A model generated the notes under the pieces. It was not told the origin of the DNA. It saw nothing but the letters and a program-made list of their open reading frames with translations, and searched no databases. From assembly GCA_902633965.1 (NCBI GenBank), contig CACPID010000005.1:1-61269 (forward strand): DNA of 61,269 bases. Reading direction: 5' to 3'. Positions 18,459-25,768 of this stretch are shown piece after piece. The DNA is from an uncultured Pelagibacteraceae bacterium. GTDB lineage: Bacteria; Pseudomonadota; Alphaproteobacteria; Pelagibacterales; Pelagibacteraceae. The translations under genes and the position numbers were made by a program. The stretch's first letter is position 1, and each line of letters begins with the position of its first letter.

Positions 18459-19715
18459 ATGGAAAAAAATTATAAAAATTATTTTAAATATTATCTTATT
18501 TCAATATCCGTGTTTGCTTTTATATGGTTATATTTAAAACATGGAGTAGGTAATGACTCCACTATTTCAGAATGGATAATTAATTATCAAGGGGGTTTTA
18601 CAAGAAGAGGTTTGCCAGGTGAAATAGCTTTTCATATAGCGCAAATTTTTGACTTAAAATTAAGATTTGTAATTCTATTGATGCAAATAATTTTTTACGG
18701 ACTTTATTTACTTTTAATTTACAAATTTTTTAAAACAATAAAGTTAAATGGAATTATTTTATTTAGTTTGTTTACACCGATCTTTTTAATTTACCATATT
18801 GCTGAATTAGAAGTTTTGGCGAGAAAAGAATTATTTTTATTTATTGGTTATATTTGGTTCTACAATATATCTTCAAAGGAAAGTAATACAAAAAATTCAA
18901 TATTATGGATAATTTTTATTTTACCGTTAATTTCTATTTTATACGAACCGGCAATATTTTACTACACATTCTTTGCAGCTACAGTATTACTAAAAATGAA
19001 AAATGAAAATTTAATTAAAATTTTTATAGTAATATTTATTATTTTTATACCATCGATTATCGTTTCTTATTATAGTGCGTTTCATATTATTTCTAAAGAT
19101 GGTTTTGAAATTATGAAATCATCCTTAATGAATAATTTTGGTGAAGCTTGCTATATGTCCTGTGGACTAATGGATACAAAAAGAGAAGCAATTGTACATA
19201 TCAAAGCAACAATAAGTAAATTAACTGAGAAAGAATTTAGTGTTTACACGTATTTATTTAGATATTTTTTGATTATGTTAATTGGGTCCGCTCCGTTATT
19301 ACTGCTTATTAAAAATTCTGAGCTAATTAAAAAAATATTTAATTTTAAGAAACTAGTTTTAATTTTTATAATTTTAAATATTTTTGTACCAATACACTGG
19401 TTAATGTTTATTGATTGGGGAAGAGCAGTTAATATAACTTATGTCTCATCACTATTATTCTTTTTTTACTTATTTAAGAACAATTTTATAAAAATAAACT
19501 TTAAAATAATTGATGAAAACACTTTTAAAATAACCAACAATTTACAAAAAATACTTAAAATTAAATCAAAGAGTATTTTAGTAATATTTTTTTTAGTTTA
19601 TGCATTCGGCTGGAGTCCGCCGACATTGCTATCAGCTGATGTTAATTCATTCCCCGGATATAGAATACCTTATAAAACATCAAAATTCTTATATTTGAAT
19701 TATTTTAGGGATTGA
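18459..19715 (+). CDS. Polytopic membrane protein of unknown function
   Basis: 418 aa, mostly hydrophobic, with roughly ten predicted membrane helices. I do not recognise the family. The most distinctive stretch is STISEWIINYQGGFTRRGL near residues 35-55, in the first loop after helix 1, which looks like a conserved soluble loop. Cysteines in a GEACYMSCGL segment (mid-protein) could form a disulfide outside the membrane. It begins four bases after the GST stop, and a GT39-like gene lies downstream beyond dksA. A role in surface polysaccharide export or polymerisation is only a guess from the neighbours. Confidence 0.75.
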   Translation: MEKNYKNYFKYYLISISVFAFIWLYLKHGVGNDSTISEWIINYQGGFTRRGLPGEIAFHIAQIFDLKLRFVILLMQIIFYGLYLLLIYKFFKTIKLNGIILFSLFTPIFLIYHIAELEVLARKELFLFIGYIWFYNISSKESNTKNSILWIIFILPLISILYEPAIFYYTFFAATVLLKMKNENLIKIFIVIFIIFIPSIIVSYYSAFHIISKDGFEIMKSSLMNNFGEACYMSCGLMDTKREAIVHIKATISKLTEKEFSVYTYLFRYFLIMLIGSAPLLLLIKNSELIKKIFNFKKLVLIFIILNIFVPIHWLMFIDWGRAVNITYVSSLLFFFYLFKNNFIKINFKIIDENTFKITNNLQKILKIKSKSILVIFFLVYAFGWSPPTLLSADVNSFPGYRIPYKTSKFLYLNYFRD

Positions 19716-19781
19716 AACGAAATTAAAAAATTATTGAAAATTTGAAGAAATTGAAAAATGGAATATTTTAATAAGAATTAA

Positions 19782-20198
19782 TTAATCGTCTGCATAAACT
19801 TTTTCTTCTTTCTCATGCTTCTCTTGCGCAGCAATACATAAGGTTGCAACAGGTCGTGCCATTAATCTCTTTAATCCTATCGGCTCAGCTGTTTCTTCAC
19901 AAAATCCGTAAGTCCCCTCTTTTATCCTTCGTAAGGCAGAGTCTATTTTAGATATAAGTTTTATTTGCCTATTTATTGCTCTCATTTCAACATTTTTTTC
20001 AGTGTATGAGCTTGCTTGATCAACAATGTCTGCTGATGTACTATTATCGTCGAGAGAGCTATTATATAGGGCCTCGTTATTTGATTTAACCAAATCTTTC
20101 TTCCACTCTAATAATTTATTTTTAAAAAAGGCTTTATGCTTTTCGCACATATACTTTTCGGTGCTTTTAGGTATATAATTTTTTGATATCTTAACCAT
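19782..20198 (-). CDS. dksA: DksA/TraR-family RNA polymerase regulator, two-cysteine type
   Basis: Secondary-channel regulator of RNA polymerase, 138 aa. The coiled-coil tip motif DxxDxA is present as DIVDQA (Asp57, Asp60, Ala62). The zinc-finger region reads C-x2-T-x17-C-x2-A (Cys100, Thr103, Cys121, Ala124), so two of the four usual zinc cysteines are missing. Known two-cysteine DksA proteins (DksA2 of Pseudomonas aeruginosa) work without zinc. The C-terminal helix with AAQEKHEKEE is typical. It is encoded alone, opposite to the glycan genes on both sides. Confidence 0.93.
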   Translation of the reverse strand: MVKISKNYIPKSTEKYMCEKHKAFFKNKLLEWKKDLVKSNNEALYNSSLDDNSTSADIVDQASSYTEKNVEMRAINRQIKLISKIDSALRRIKEGTYGFCEETAEPIGLKRLMARPVATLCIAAQEKHEKEEKVYADD

Positions 20199-20205
20199 TT
20201 TACAA

Positions 20206-20219
20206 TTCGAACGGTCGAA
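20206..20219. repeat. Short hairpin in the dksA leader
   Basis: TTCGA (20206-20210) and TCGAA (20215-20219) are exact inverted repeats around ACGG. The element lies seven bases upstream of the dksA start and stands out as G/C-rich in its surroundings. It could hinder ribosome entry or be a protein site; there is no direct evidence. Confidence 0.35.
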
Positions 20220-20276
20220 AGTATATTCAGCAATTATTTAGTGTCAAGAATGCTTTAATTGTATAAATTCAAGCAA

Positions 20277-21599
20277 ATGTTTAATTTTAGAAAAAATACA
20301 TTAAGTTATTTTTATATTTTCTTATTTATTCATCTTTTTATTTGGACATTGATTCCTTCGATTACAAATAACAATTTACCACTCGATACTATTGAGGCGC
20401 TAGGTTGGGGAAGTAATTTAGATTGGGGATTTGAAAAACATCCTCCTGCAAGTGCTTTTTTTGTAGAGTTATTTTATTTTTTATTTGGAAGTCAAGATTG
20501 GGCCTATTATTTACTTAGTCAGATATTTGTAATTTTTTCATTTTTTATAGTATTTCAATTTAGTGAAAAAATATTTAATAATAAGACTTTAAGCTTTCTA
20601 TCAGTAATACTACTAGAAGGTATATATTTCTATAATTTTACTACACCAGAATTTAACGTTAATGTTTGTCAACTACCTTTTTGGTCATTAACTGTTTTTT
20701 ATGCTTGGAAAATATTTGATGATAAAAAAATTAATATTTATGATTGTTTTTATTTAGCTATCTTTGCTGCTATTGGGTTCCAATCTAAGTATTTATTTAT
20801 CTATTTATTGGTTTCAATTTTTATTTTATTTTTTTATCAAATTGTAATTTTAAAAGAGAGAAAATTTGATTTTAAATACTTAGTATCTATTGAAGTATTT
20901 TTTATTCTTTTAGTTCCTCATTTAGTTTGGTTATTTAACAACGATTTTATTACAATTAAATATGCTTTTTCCAGAGCAGGACTCGAAGAAGTTAATTACA
21001 TAAACCATTTAAAATTTCCGATCATCTTTTTAATTAAACAAATTTTAATTTTATTGCCGGTTTTAATAATGATATTTTTAATTTTAAAAAAAATTAAAAT
21101 TAATTTAAATTTAAATGACAGAAAATTATTATTTTTATTAATTGTTAATATATTACCAATTTTACTTGTGATTTTGACATCAATAATAACTGGTTCTAAA
21201 ATTAGAACGATGTGGATGACACCGTTTTATTTATTCTTTGGAACATTATTAATTTATATTTTCCAAAATTATATAGAAATGGAAAAAAATAAAAATTTTA
21301 TAATTGTTTTTGTATTTATTTTTTTACTTTCACCAATAAGCTATGGAACAGTCTCTTTGCTAAAAGACGATAAAAGAACAGACTATCCAGGAAAAGAAAT
21401 TGCTATTGAAATTGAAAAAAAATGGAATTCTGAATTTAAAGATCCTATAGACGTAGTTTTAGGCGATGAATGGACAGCAGGAAACTTGTCATATCATTTA
21501 AAGTCACGCCCAGCATGGGAAGGAATTGTAGATAAAAGTAAATTAGATAGTTATAATAAGTATATTTGTTTAGAGAAAGTTTGTGTTGGAGTAAAATGA
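20277..21599 (+). CDS. GT39/PMT-like membrane glycosyltransferase
   Basis: Integral-membrane glycosyltransferase of the dolichyl-phosphate-mannose protein mannosyltransferase/ArnT superfamily, 440 aa from the ATG at 20277. After the first helix comes the acidic loop LPLDTIEALGWGSNLDWGFEKHPP, where the Asp/Glu and KHPP elements correspond to the family's catalytic loop. About ten helices follow and a short soluble C-terminus. Members move sugars from polyprenyl phosphate carriers to lipid A, protein or glycan. It overlaps the next small ORF by ATGA and precedes a GT2 that could make its lipid-linked donor. Confidence 0.8.
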   Translation: MFNFRKNTLSYFYIFLFIHLFIWTLIPSITNNNLPLDTIEALGWGSNLDWGFEKHPPASAFFVELFYFLFGSQDWAYYLLSQIFVIFSFFIVFQFSEKIFNNKTLSFLSVILLEGIYFYNFTTPEFNVNVCQLPFWSLTVFYAWKIFDDKKINIYDCFYLAIFAAIGFQSKYLFIYLLVSIFILFFYQIVILKERKFDFKYLVSIEVFFILLVPHLVWLFNNDFITIKYAFSRAGLEEVNYINHLKFPIIFLIKQILILLPVLIMIFLILKKIKINLNLNDRKLLFLLIVNILPILLVILTSIITGSKIRTMWMTPFYLFFGTLLIYIFQNYIEMEKNKNFIIVFVFIFLLSPISYGTVSLLKDDKRTDYPGKEIAIEIEKKWNSEFKDPIDVVLGDEWTAGNLSYHLKSRPAWEGIVDKSKLDSYNKYICLEKVCVGVK

Positions 21600-21721
21600 A
21601 TAAATTTTTCGATACTAAATTAAAAAAAACTCTTTTTATCATAGTTGTAATAGCTATTATAGAAATTTCAGGCCATGGAATTTTTGTATCTTTAATAAGA
21701 TTTTTAAATTCTGTTAATTAA
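21596..21721 (+). CDS. Small membrane protein, 41 residues (new ORF)
   Basis: An ATG at 21596 overlaps the GT39 stop as ATGA, and the frame is open for 41 codons to a TAA at 21721. The next gene starts four bases later. The product has a basic N-terminus (MNKFFDTKLKKT) and one hydrophobic helix (LFIIVVIAIIEISGHGIFV). Tight coupling on both sides argues that it is translated. It could be an accessory subunit for the neighbouring glycosyltransferases; no family is recognised. Confidence 0.65.
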   Translation: MNKFFDTKLKKTLFIIVVIAIIEISGHGIFVSLIRFLNSVN

Positions 21722-21725
21722 TTTT

Positions 21726-22601
21726 ATGAAAATCAAAATATTGATACCTATCTATAATGATTGGAATTCGGTTAAACTTTTAATTAATAATATTGATAAA
21801 GTTGTTACAGATATAGATGGTAATTTTTCAGTTATAATTATTAATGATGCATCTACACAAAAAAAACCAGATGATTTTCCAAGTTTTAAAAATTTAAAAT
21901 CAGTCAAAATTATTAATATGATTAATAATCGTGGTCACGGAAGATGTAATGCAGCAGGGCTAAAATATATTTATGAAAAAGAGGATTTTGACTATGTTAT
22001 TCCTATGGATGGAGATGGAGAAGATAGACCAGAAGAAATACCTCAATTTGTCGAAAAAATTTTAAAAAATCCAGATATTCCAGTAGTGGGCAAAAGAGTA
22101 AAAAGATCAGAGAACAATGTATTTAAATTTTGTTACGAAATTCATAAAATTTTAACTTATTTATTTACAGGAAAACTAATTAGGTTTGGTCATTTTACTT
22201 GCATTTCAAAAAGTGTAGTAAAAAAAATGATAAATGAAAAAGCCACATGGAACTGCTATTCGGCATCCTTAGTCAAGATTACTAAAATTAGAGACTCAAT
22301 TCCATCAATTAGAGGCAAAAGATATTTTGATTTATCAAAGATGAGTTTCTATAATTTAATTGTCCATTCATTCTCAATAATAAGTGTATTTAAAATGAAT
22401 GTTTTAATTCGATCTATTGGATTTGTAATTTTGTACACTTTTATTATTCAAAACAATATCTCTATAATTACCTCAATTCCTATAGTTTTAGTAATTATTT
22501 TTGTTATTGCAATTTTCAAGTTATCCAAAAGAGAGAATATGGAAGAATACAACAAGTGTCTCGACAATATTTCAAATATAGAAGTTTTTGAAAAATCCTA
22601 A
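21726..22601 (+). CDS. Family 2 glycosyltransferase with C-terminal membrane helices
   Basis: 291 aa. The GT-A domain starts MKIKILIPIYNDWNSVKLLI, with SVIIINDASTQ, NRGHGRCNAAGLKYI and the metal site MDGDGED (around residue 95). Two hydrophobic helices near 220-260 anchor the C-terminus. This layout resembles polyprenyl-phosphate sugar synthases (DPM1/GtrB-like) that make lipid-linked donors for GT39 enzymes. That fits the upstream GT39 gene, but the pairing is inference. It is the last gene of this plus-strand group and is convergent with umuC, six bases away. Confidence 0.83.
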   Translation: MKIKILIPIYNDWNSVKLLINNIDKVVTDIDGNFSVIIINDASTQKKPDDFPSFKNLKSVKIINMINNRGHGRCNAAGLKYIYEKEDFDYVIPMDGDGEDRPEEIPQFVEKILKNPDIPVVGKRVKRSENNVFKFCYEIHKILTYLFTGKLIRFGHFTCISKSVVKKMINEKATWNCYSASLVKITKIRDSIPSIRGKRYFDLSKMSFYNLIVHSFSIISVFKMNVLIRSIGFVILYTFIIQNNISIITSIPIVLVIIFVIAIFKLSKRENMEEYNKCLDNISNIEVFEKS

Positions 22602-22607
22602 ATTTTA

Positions 22608-23888
22608 TTAAATAGCTCTTATTTTTGGTAGACAGTAAAAATCTGCAGTATCTATTTTTGAAGAATGTTCTCTTCTCATATTCCATTTTTTATGAACGCC
22701 TGCACTTGCAAGACTTAAAGTAGATCTACCATATCTATAGTTTGTATTGTCAATTGATTTCATTAAACTATTTATTTTTAAGTCTTTTTCAGATGAAAAT
22801 AAATTTTTCTTTCCATCTGAATTTGATAATCCTGTAAGCATTACCCCTGCTTTTTGATATCTATAACCATTTCTAAAAATACCTTCTAATATGGATACCG
22901 CAGCCTTAACGGTTTCAATACTATTATTTGTAGCTATCGGGAAATCAATAGTTTTTGAATTTGAATAATATCCAAAGTTTCTTTGAAAAGGGCTGGTCCT
23001 AACAAATACAGTAATTGATTTTGCAACTAAAGACTCGGACCTGATTTTTTCTGAGGCATTTAAGCAATAATTTGCAACCGCCTCTCTTAATTCTTGAAAA
23101 TTTTCTACTCTTTTTCCAAATGATCTTGATACGACACAACTTTTTCTTTTAGTTGCAGTTGTTTCTAAATCTATACAAGGAATACCTCTTAATTCCATTG
23201 CAGTTCTTGAGCTTAAAACATTAGAGCATTTTTTAATCCATGTATTAGATTTGTTTTTAAGTTGTTTGGCATTATAAATACCATTTTTTTGATAAAATTT
23301 AGTTAATTGTCTTCCAACTCCCCAAACATCATTTATTTCTACTTTTTCTAATATTGAGTCAATATTTTCTATCCCAATCAAACTTGTAACACCTGATTGC
23401 TTTTTTTTTGCTATATGGTTTGCAACTTTACTTAAAGTCTTAGTTTTTGCTATTCCAATGCTAGTTGGTATACCAGTCCACTGTAAAACAGTGTTTCTAA
23501 TCTCTCTACCAACTTCTTCAACTTCTTGATCAGAAAAGTTTGATAAATCCATAAATGCTTCATCAATTGAATAAACTTCTATATCGGAATTAAATCTCTT
23601 AAGTGTTCGCATAACTCTTCTTGATAGGTCTCCGTATAGTGAATAATTTGATGAAAATACATTTACATTATTTTTTATGATTATATTTTTTGCTTTAAAA
23701 TAAGGCTCACCCATTTTAATACCTAAAGCTTTCGCTTCATTAGATCTTGAAATAATACAACCATCATTATTAGATAAAACTACGACAGGCTTTTTTCTTA
23801 TTTTTGGGTTAAATAACCTTTCACAGGATACATAAAAAGAATTACAATCAACAAGTGCTATTTTTCTAGTAAACTGAGTGGATGACAT
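22608..23888 (-). CDS. umuC: DNA polymerase V catalytic subunit (Y-family)
   Basis: Error-prone translesion polymerase, 426 aa. The N-terminus IALVDCNSFYVSCERLFNP contains the first metal aspartate and the steric-gate region, and SIDEAFMDL holds the catalytic Asp-Glu pair (about residues 105-113). NNDGCIISRSNEAK and the helix-hairpin-helix GVGRQL follow, then the little-finger domain. The extreme C-terminus, with ASAGVHKKWNMRREHSS, matches the tail found in UmuC proteins. It overlaps umuD by 23 bases, so the operon order is umuD-umuC. Confidence 0.95.
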   Translation of the reverse strand: MSSTQFTRKIALVDCNSFYVSCERLFNPKIRKKPVVVLSNNDGCIISRSNEAKALGIKMGEPYFKAKNIIIKNNVNVFSSNYSLYGDLSRRVMRTLKRFNSDIEVYSIDEAFMDLSNFSDQEVEEVGREIRNTVLQWTGIPTSIGIAKTKTLSKVANHIAKKKQSGVTSLIGIENIDSILEKVEINDVWGVGRQLTKFYQKNGIYNAKQLKNKSNTWIKKCSNVLSSRTAMELRGIPCIDLETTATKRKSCVVSRSFGKRVENFQELREAVANYCLNASEKIRSESLVAKSITVFVRTSPFQRNFGYYSNSKTIDFPIATNNSIETVKAAVSILEGIFRNGYRYQKAGVMLTGLSNSDGKKNLFSSEKDLKINSLMKSIDNTNYRYGRSTLSLASAGVHKKWNMRREHSSKIDTADFYCLPKIRAI

Positions 23889-24261
23889 AAGTTACAACTC
23901 CCCAAATGAAAATATCTTCTTCTTCGTTAATTAAAATTCTATCTTTAAAGTTTTTTGACCCAGATGTTAAAAATTTTTTATCTCTTTCTTGAACAAAACT
24001 TTTAACAACTAATTCGTCATGTACATTTGCAATAACAGTTGAAAAATTTCTAGGTGTTAAACTTTTATCAACAACTAATATGTCACCGTCATTAATACCA
24101 ACATCTGTCATTGATTTTCCTTGAACTCTAATTACAAAAGTTGCTGGAACATTTTTTATTAAGTGCACATTTAGATCAATATCTTCTTCGATATAATCAG
24201 TAGCAGGAGATGGAAAACCAGCTCCAGCTTTATGTAAATAATAAGGTATAGTTAGCTTCAT
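23866..24261 (-). CDS. umuD: UmuD, self-cleaving DNA polymerase V subunit
   Basis: LexA-like S24 peptidase-fold protein, 131 aa from the ATG at 24261; a longer open frame to 24444 adds an unrelated hydrophobic stretch and would cover the promoter. The cleavage site is Ala14-Gly15 within KAGAGFPSPATDY. The active-site Ser50 (VQGKSMTD) lies 35 residues after Gly15, and Lys87 (LVVKSF) 37 after Ser50, the same spacing as in E. coli UmuD (25, 60, 97). Cleavage on RecA filament contact is expected by family. A consensus promoter and SOS box sit directly upstream. Confidence 0.95.
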   Translation of the reverse strand: MKLTIPYYLHKAGAGFPSPATDYIEEDIDLNVHLIKNVPATFVIRVQGKSMTDVGINDGDILVVDKSLTPRNFSTVIANVHDELVVKSFVQERDKKFLTSGSKNFKDRILINEEEDIFIWGVVTYVIHSVY

Positions 24262-24265
24262 AAAT

Positions 24266-24280
24266 GTTCTTATTTTGTTC
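24266..24280 (-). promoter_or_regulatory. Alphaproteobacterial LexA (SOS) box at umuD
   Basis: On the plus strand the sequence is GTTC (24266-24269), seven bases, GTTC (24277-24280), an exact match to the direct-repeat LexA box GTTC-N7-GTTC known in alphaproteobacteria. It ends four bases before the umuD ATG and covers the predicted transcription start of the promoter at 24286-24312. LexA binding there would block the operon. Confidence 0.85.
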
Positions 24281-24285
24281 TTATT

Positions 24286-24312
24286 AGTATAACACTTATT
24301 TAATAGTGTCAA
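24286..24312 (-). promoter_or_regulatory. Sigma-70-type promoter for umuDC
   Basis: On the minus strand, TTGACA (24312-24307, perfect -35) is followed after 15 bases by TATACT (24291-24286, five of six for -10). A -10 at TACTAA with a 17-base spacer is a second option. Transcription would begin near 24279, inside the SOS box. An 8-bp inverted repeat (ACTTATTT 24294-24301 with AAATAAGT 24311-24318) overlaps the spacer and -35 box. Confidence 0.65.
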
Positions 24313-24371
24313 ATAAGTTGTATTTTGAGTCTGTAACTGAATCAAAAGTGAATCAAAACGTGAACATCGAA

Positions 24372-24390
24372 AACTATATAGTGTATAGTT
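24372..24390. repeat. Inverted repeat in the umuD/GFA gap
   Basis: AACTATA (24372-24378) and TATAGTT (24384-24390) are exact reverse complements around TAGTG. It lies about 80 bases before the GFA-family gene and beyond the umuD promoter. It could be an operator for the GFA gene. The rest of this 206-bp gap is AT-rich with no other recognisable element. Confidence 0.35.
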
Positions 24391-24467
24391 GTGGATAACT
24401 ATCACTAAAAGTGGAATTAAAATAAAAATGAAAAGAAATATCACATGGTGTATTCAATATAAACTTT

Positions 24468-24836
24468 ATGAAAAAACTGTCATGTCATTGTGGGGAAGTG
24501 CAAGGAGAAATACAACTTCCTAAAGAAGGATTAAAAACTAAAAGAAGATGTAATTGTACTCTTTGTAAAAGAAAAGGAACTGTTATGACTTTTGTAGAGG
24601 TCAAAGATCTACAAATAAAAAGTGGCAGTGAACAATTAACAAAATATCAGTATCATACCAAAGTAGCTGAACATTATTTTTGTAAAATTTGTGGAATTTA
24701 TACTCATCATAAAATGAGAAGTAATCCAAATATGTATGGAATTAATGCTGCATGTATTGAAGGTGTAGATCCATATAAACTAGATGATATAGAAATTTTT
24801 GATGGAATAAATCATCCTTTGGATAAAAAGAATTAA
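24468..24836 (+). CDS. GFA/CENP-V family zinc protein
   Basis: 122 aa, one glutathione-dependent formaldehyde-activating (GFA) domain. The zinc-ligand cysteines are all visible: CHCGEV near the N-terminus, CNCTLCKRKG (about 28-37), and FCKICGIYTHH (about 72-82). The family's prototype was thought to join formaldehyde to glutathione, but many members have unknown substrates. A formaldehyde role would fit the formate dehydrogenase and amine-oxidase-type genes elsewhere in the window; that is inference. It is divergent from umuD and starts a plus-strand run leading to tolC. Confidence 0.88.
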   Translation: MKKLSCHCGEVQGEIQLPKEGLKTKRRCNCTLCKRKGTVMTFVEVKDLQIKSGSEQLTKYQYHTKVAEHYFCKICGIYTHHKMRSNPNMYGINAACIEGVDPYKLDDIEIFDGINHPLDKKN

Positions 24837-24841
24837 TTTTT

Positions 24842-25768
24842 ATGCATCCAGTAAACCTGTGTTACACAAAAGTAAAGAAAGACTGTATTAAATTTATATC
24901 CAGCCAAGAAACAAGAACTGAAAAATTCAGAAAAAAAGATAAAATGATTAAATCTTTTTTAATCCCAGCATGCTTTTGGTTGGCAAATAGGGTGAATAAA
25001 AAAAATACAATGATAATAGGTTTGGCAGGTGGGCAGGGTACTGGAAAAACTACTATTTCATCTTTAATTAAGATTATTTTAGAAAAATATTTTAAATTGA
25101 TAGTATTTAAAATATCTATTGATGACTTTTACAAAACCAGAAAAGATAGAATGATATTAGCTAAAAAGGTGCATCCTTTACTGATGACAAGAGGTGTTCC
25201 AGGAACACATGATGTAGATTTAATTTTAAGTTTTTTTAGAAAAGTTTCAAAGAAAAGATTTTCACATTTACTATTACCAAAATTTGATAAATCAATTGAT
25301 GACAGGGTAAAAAGAGATAAATGGTATAAAATTAAAAAAAAACCTAATATTGTAATATTAGAAGGATGGTGTGTAGGTTCCTCCCCACAAAAACTAAAAA
25401 ATTTAAAAAAACCAATAAACACTATTGAGCGTGATGATGATCAAAAACTGAAATGGAGAAAATACGTAAATAATCAACTTAATAAAAAATATAAATCAAT
25501 GTATAAATTCTTTGATTATTTTTTATATTTGAAAGCAAAAAATTTTAGTTTATTAAGAAAGTGGAGATTAAAACAAGAAAAAAAATTATATTTAAATAAT
25601 AAAGGTAAAAAAAATTCAAAAATCATGAGTAACAAAGAAGTTTTAAATTTTATGATGACTTATCAAAGAATAACTGAACACATGTTTAAAGAAGCACCAA
25701 AATTTGCTTCAATCGTTTTTTCACTAAATCAAAATCATGAAATAAAAAATATTAAGTACAAAAAATGA
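24842..25768 (+). CDS. P-loop kinase, D-glycerate 3-kinase-like
   Basis: 308 aa. Walker A reads GGQGTGKT (63-70), followed by ISIDDFYKTRKDR (the uridine-kinase-type DDFY motif), then HPLLMTRGVPGTHDVDL and VILEGWCVGS. The combination of DDFY, RGxPGTHD and EGWCxG is that of the plant/cyanobacterial GLYK-type glycerate kinase (phosphorylating D-glycerate to 3-phosphoglycerate). An uncharacterised related kinase is possible. It starts five bases after the GFA gene, and its stop overlaps the tolC start as ATGA. The first ~35 residues are poorly conserved-looking, so the start is uncertain. Confidence 0.82.
   Translation: MHPVNLCYTKVKKDCIKFISSQETRTEKFRKKDKMIKSFLIPACFWLANRVNKKNTMIIGLAGGQGTGKTTISSLIKIILEKYFKLIVFKISIDDFYKTRKDRMILAKKVHPLLMTRGVPGTHDVDLILSFFRKVSKKRFSHLLLPKFDKSIDDRVKRDKWYKIKKKPNIVILEGWCVGSSPQKLKNLKKPINTIERDDDQKLKWRKYVNNQLNKKYKSMYKFFDYFLYLKAKNFSLLRKWRLKQEKKLYLNNKGKKNSKIMSNKEVLNFMMTYQRITEHMFKEAPKFASIVFSLNQNHEIKNIKYKK

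Noticed and set aside
24262-24444. 61-residue hydrophobic extension of umuD
   Set aside because: It covers the promoter and SOS box; the ATG at 24261 gives the normal UmuD length and cleavage spacing.
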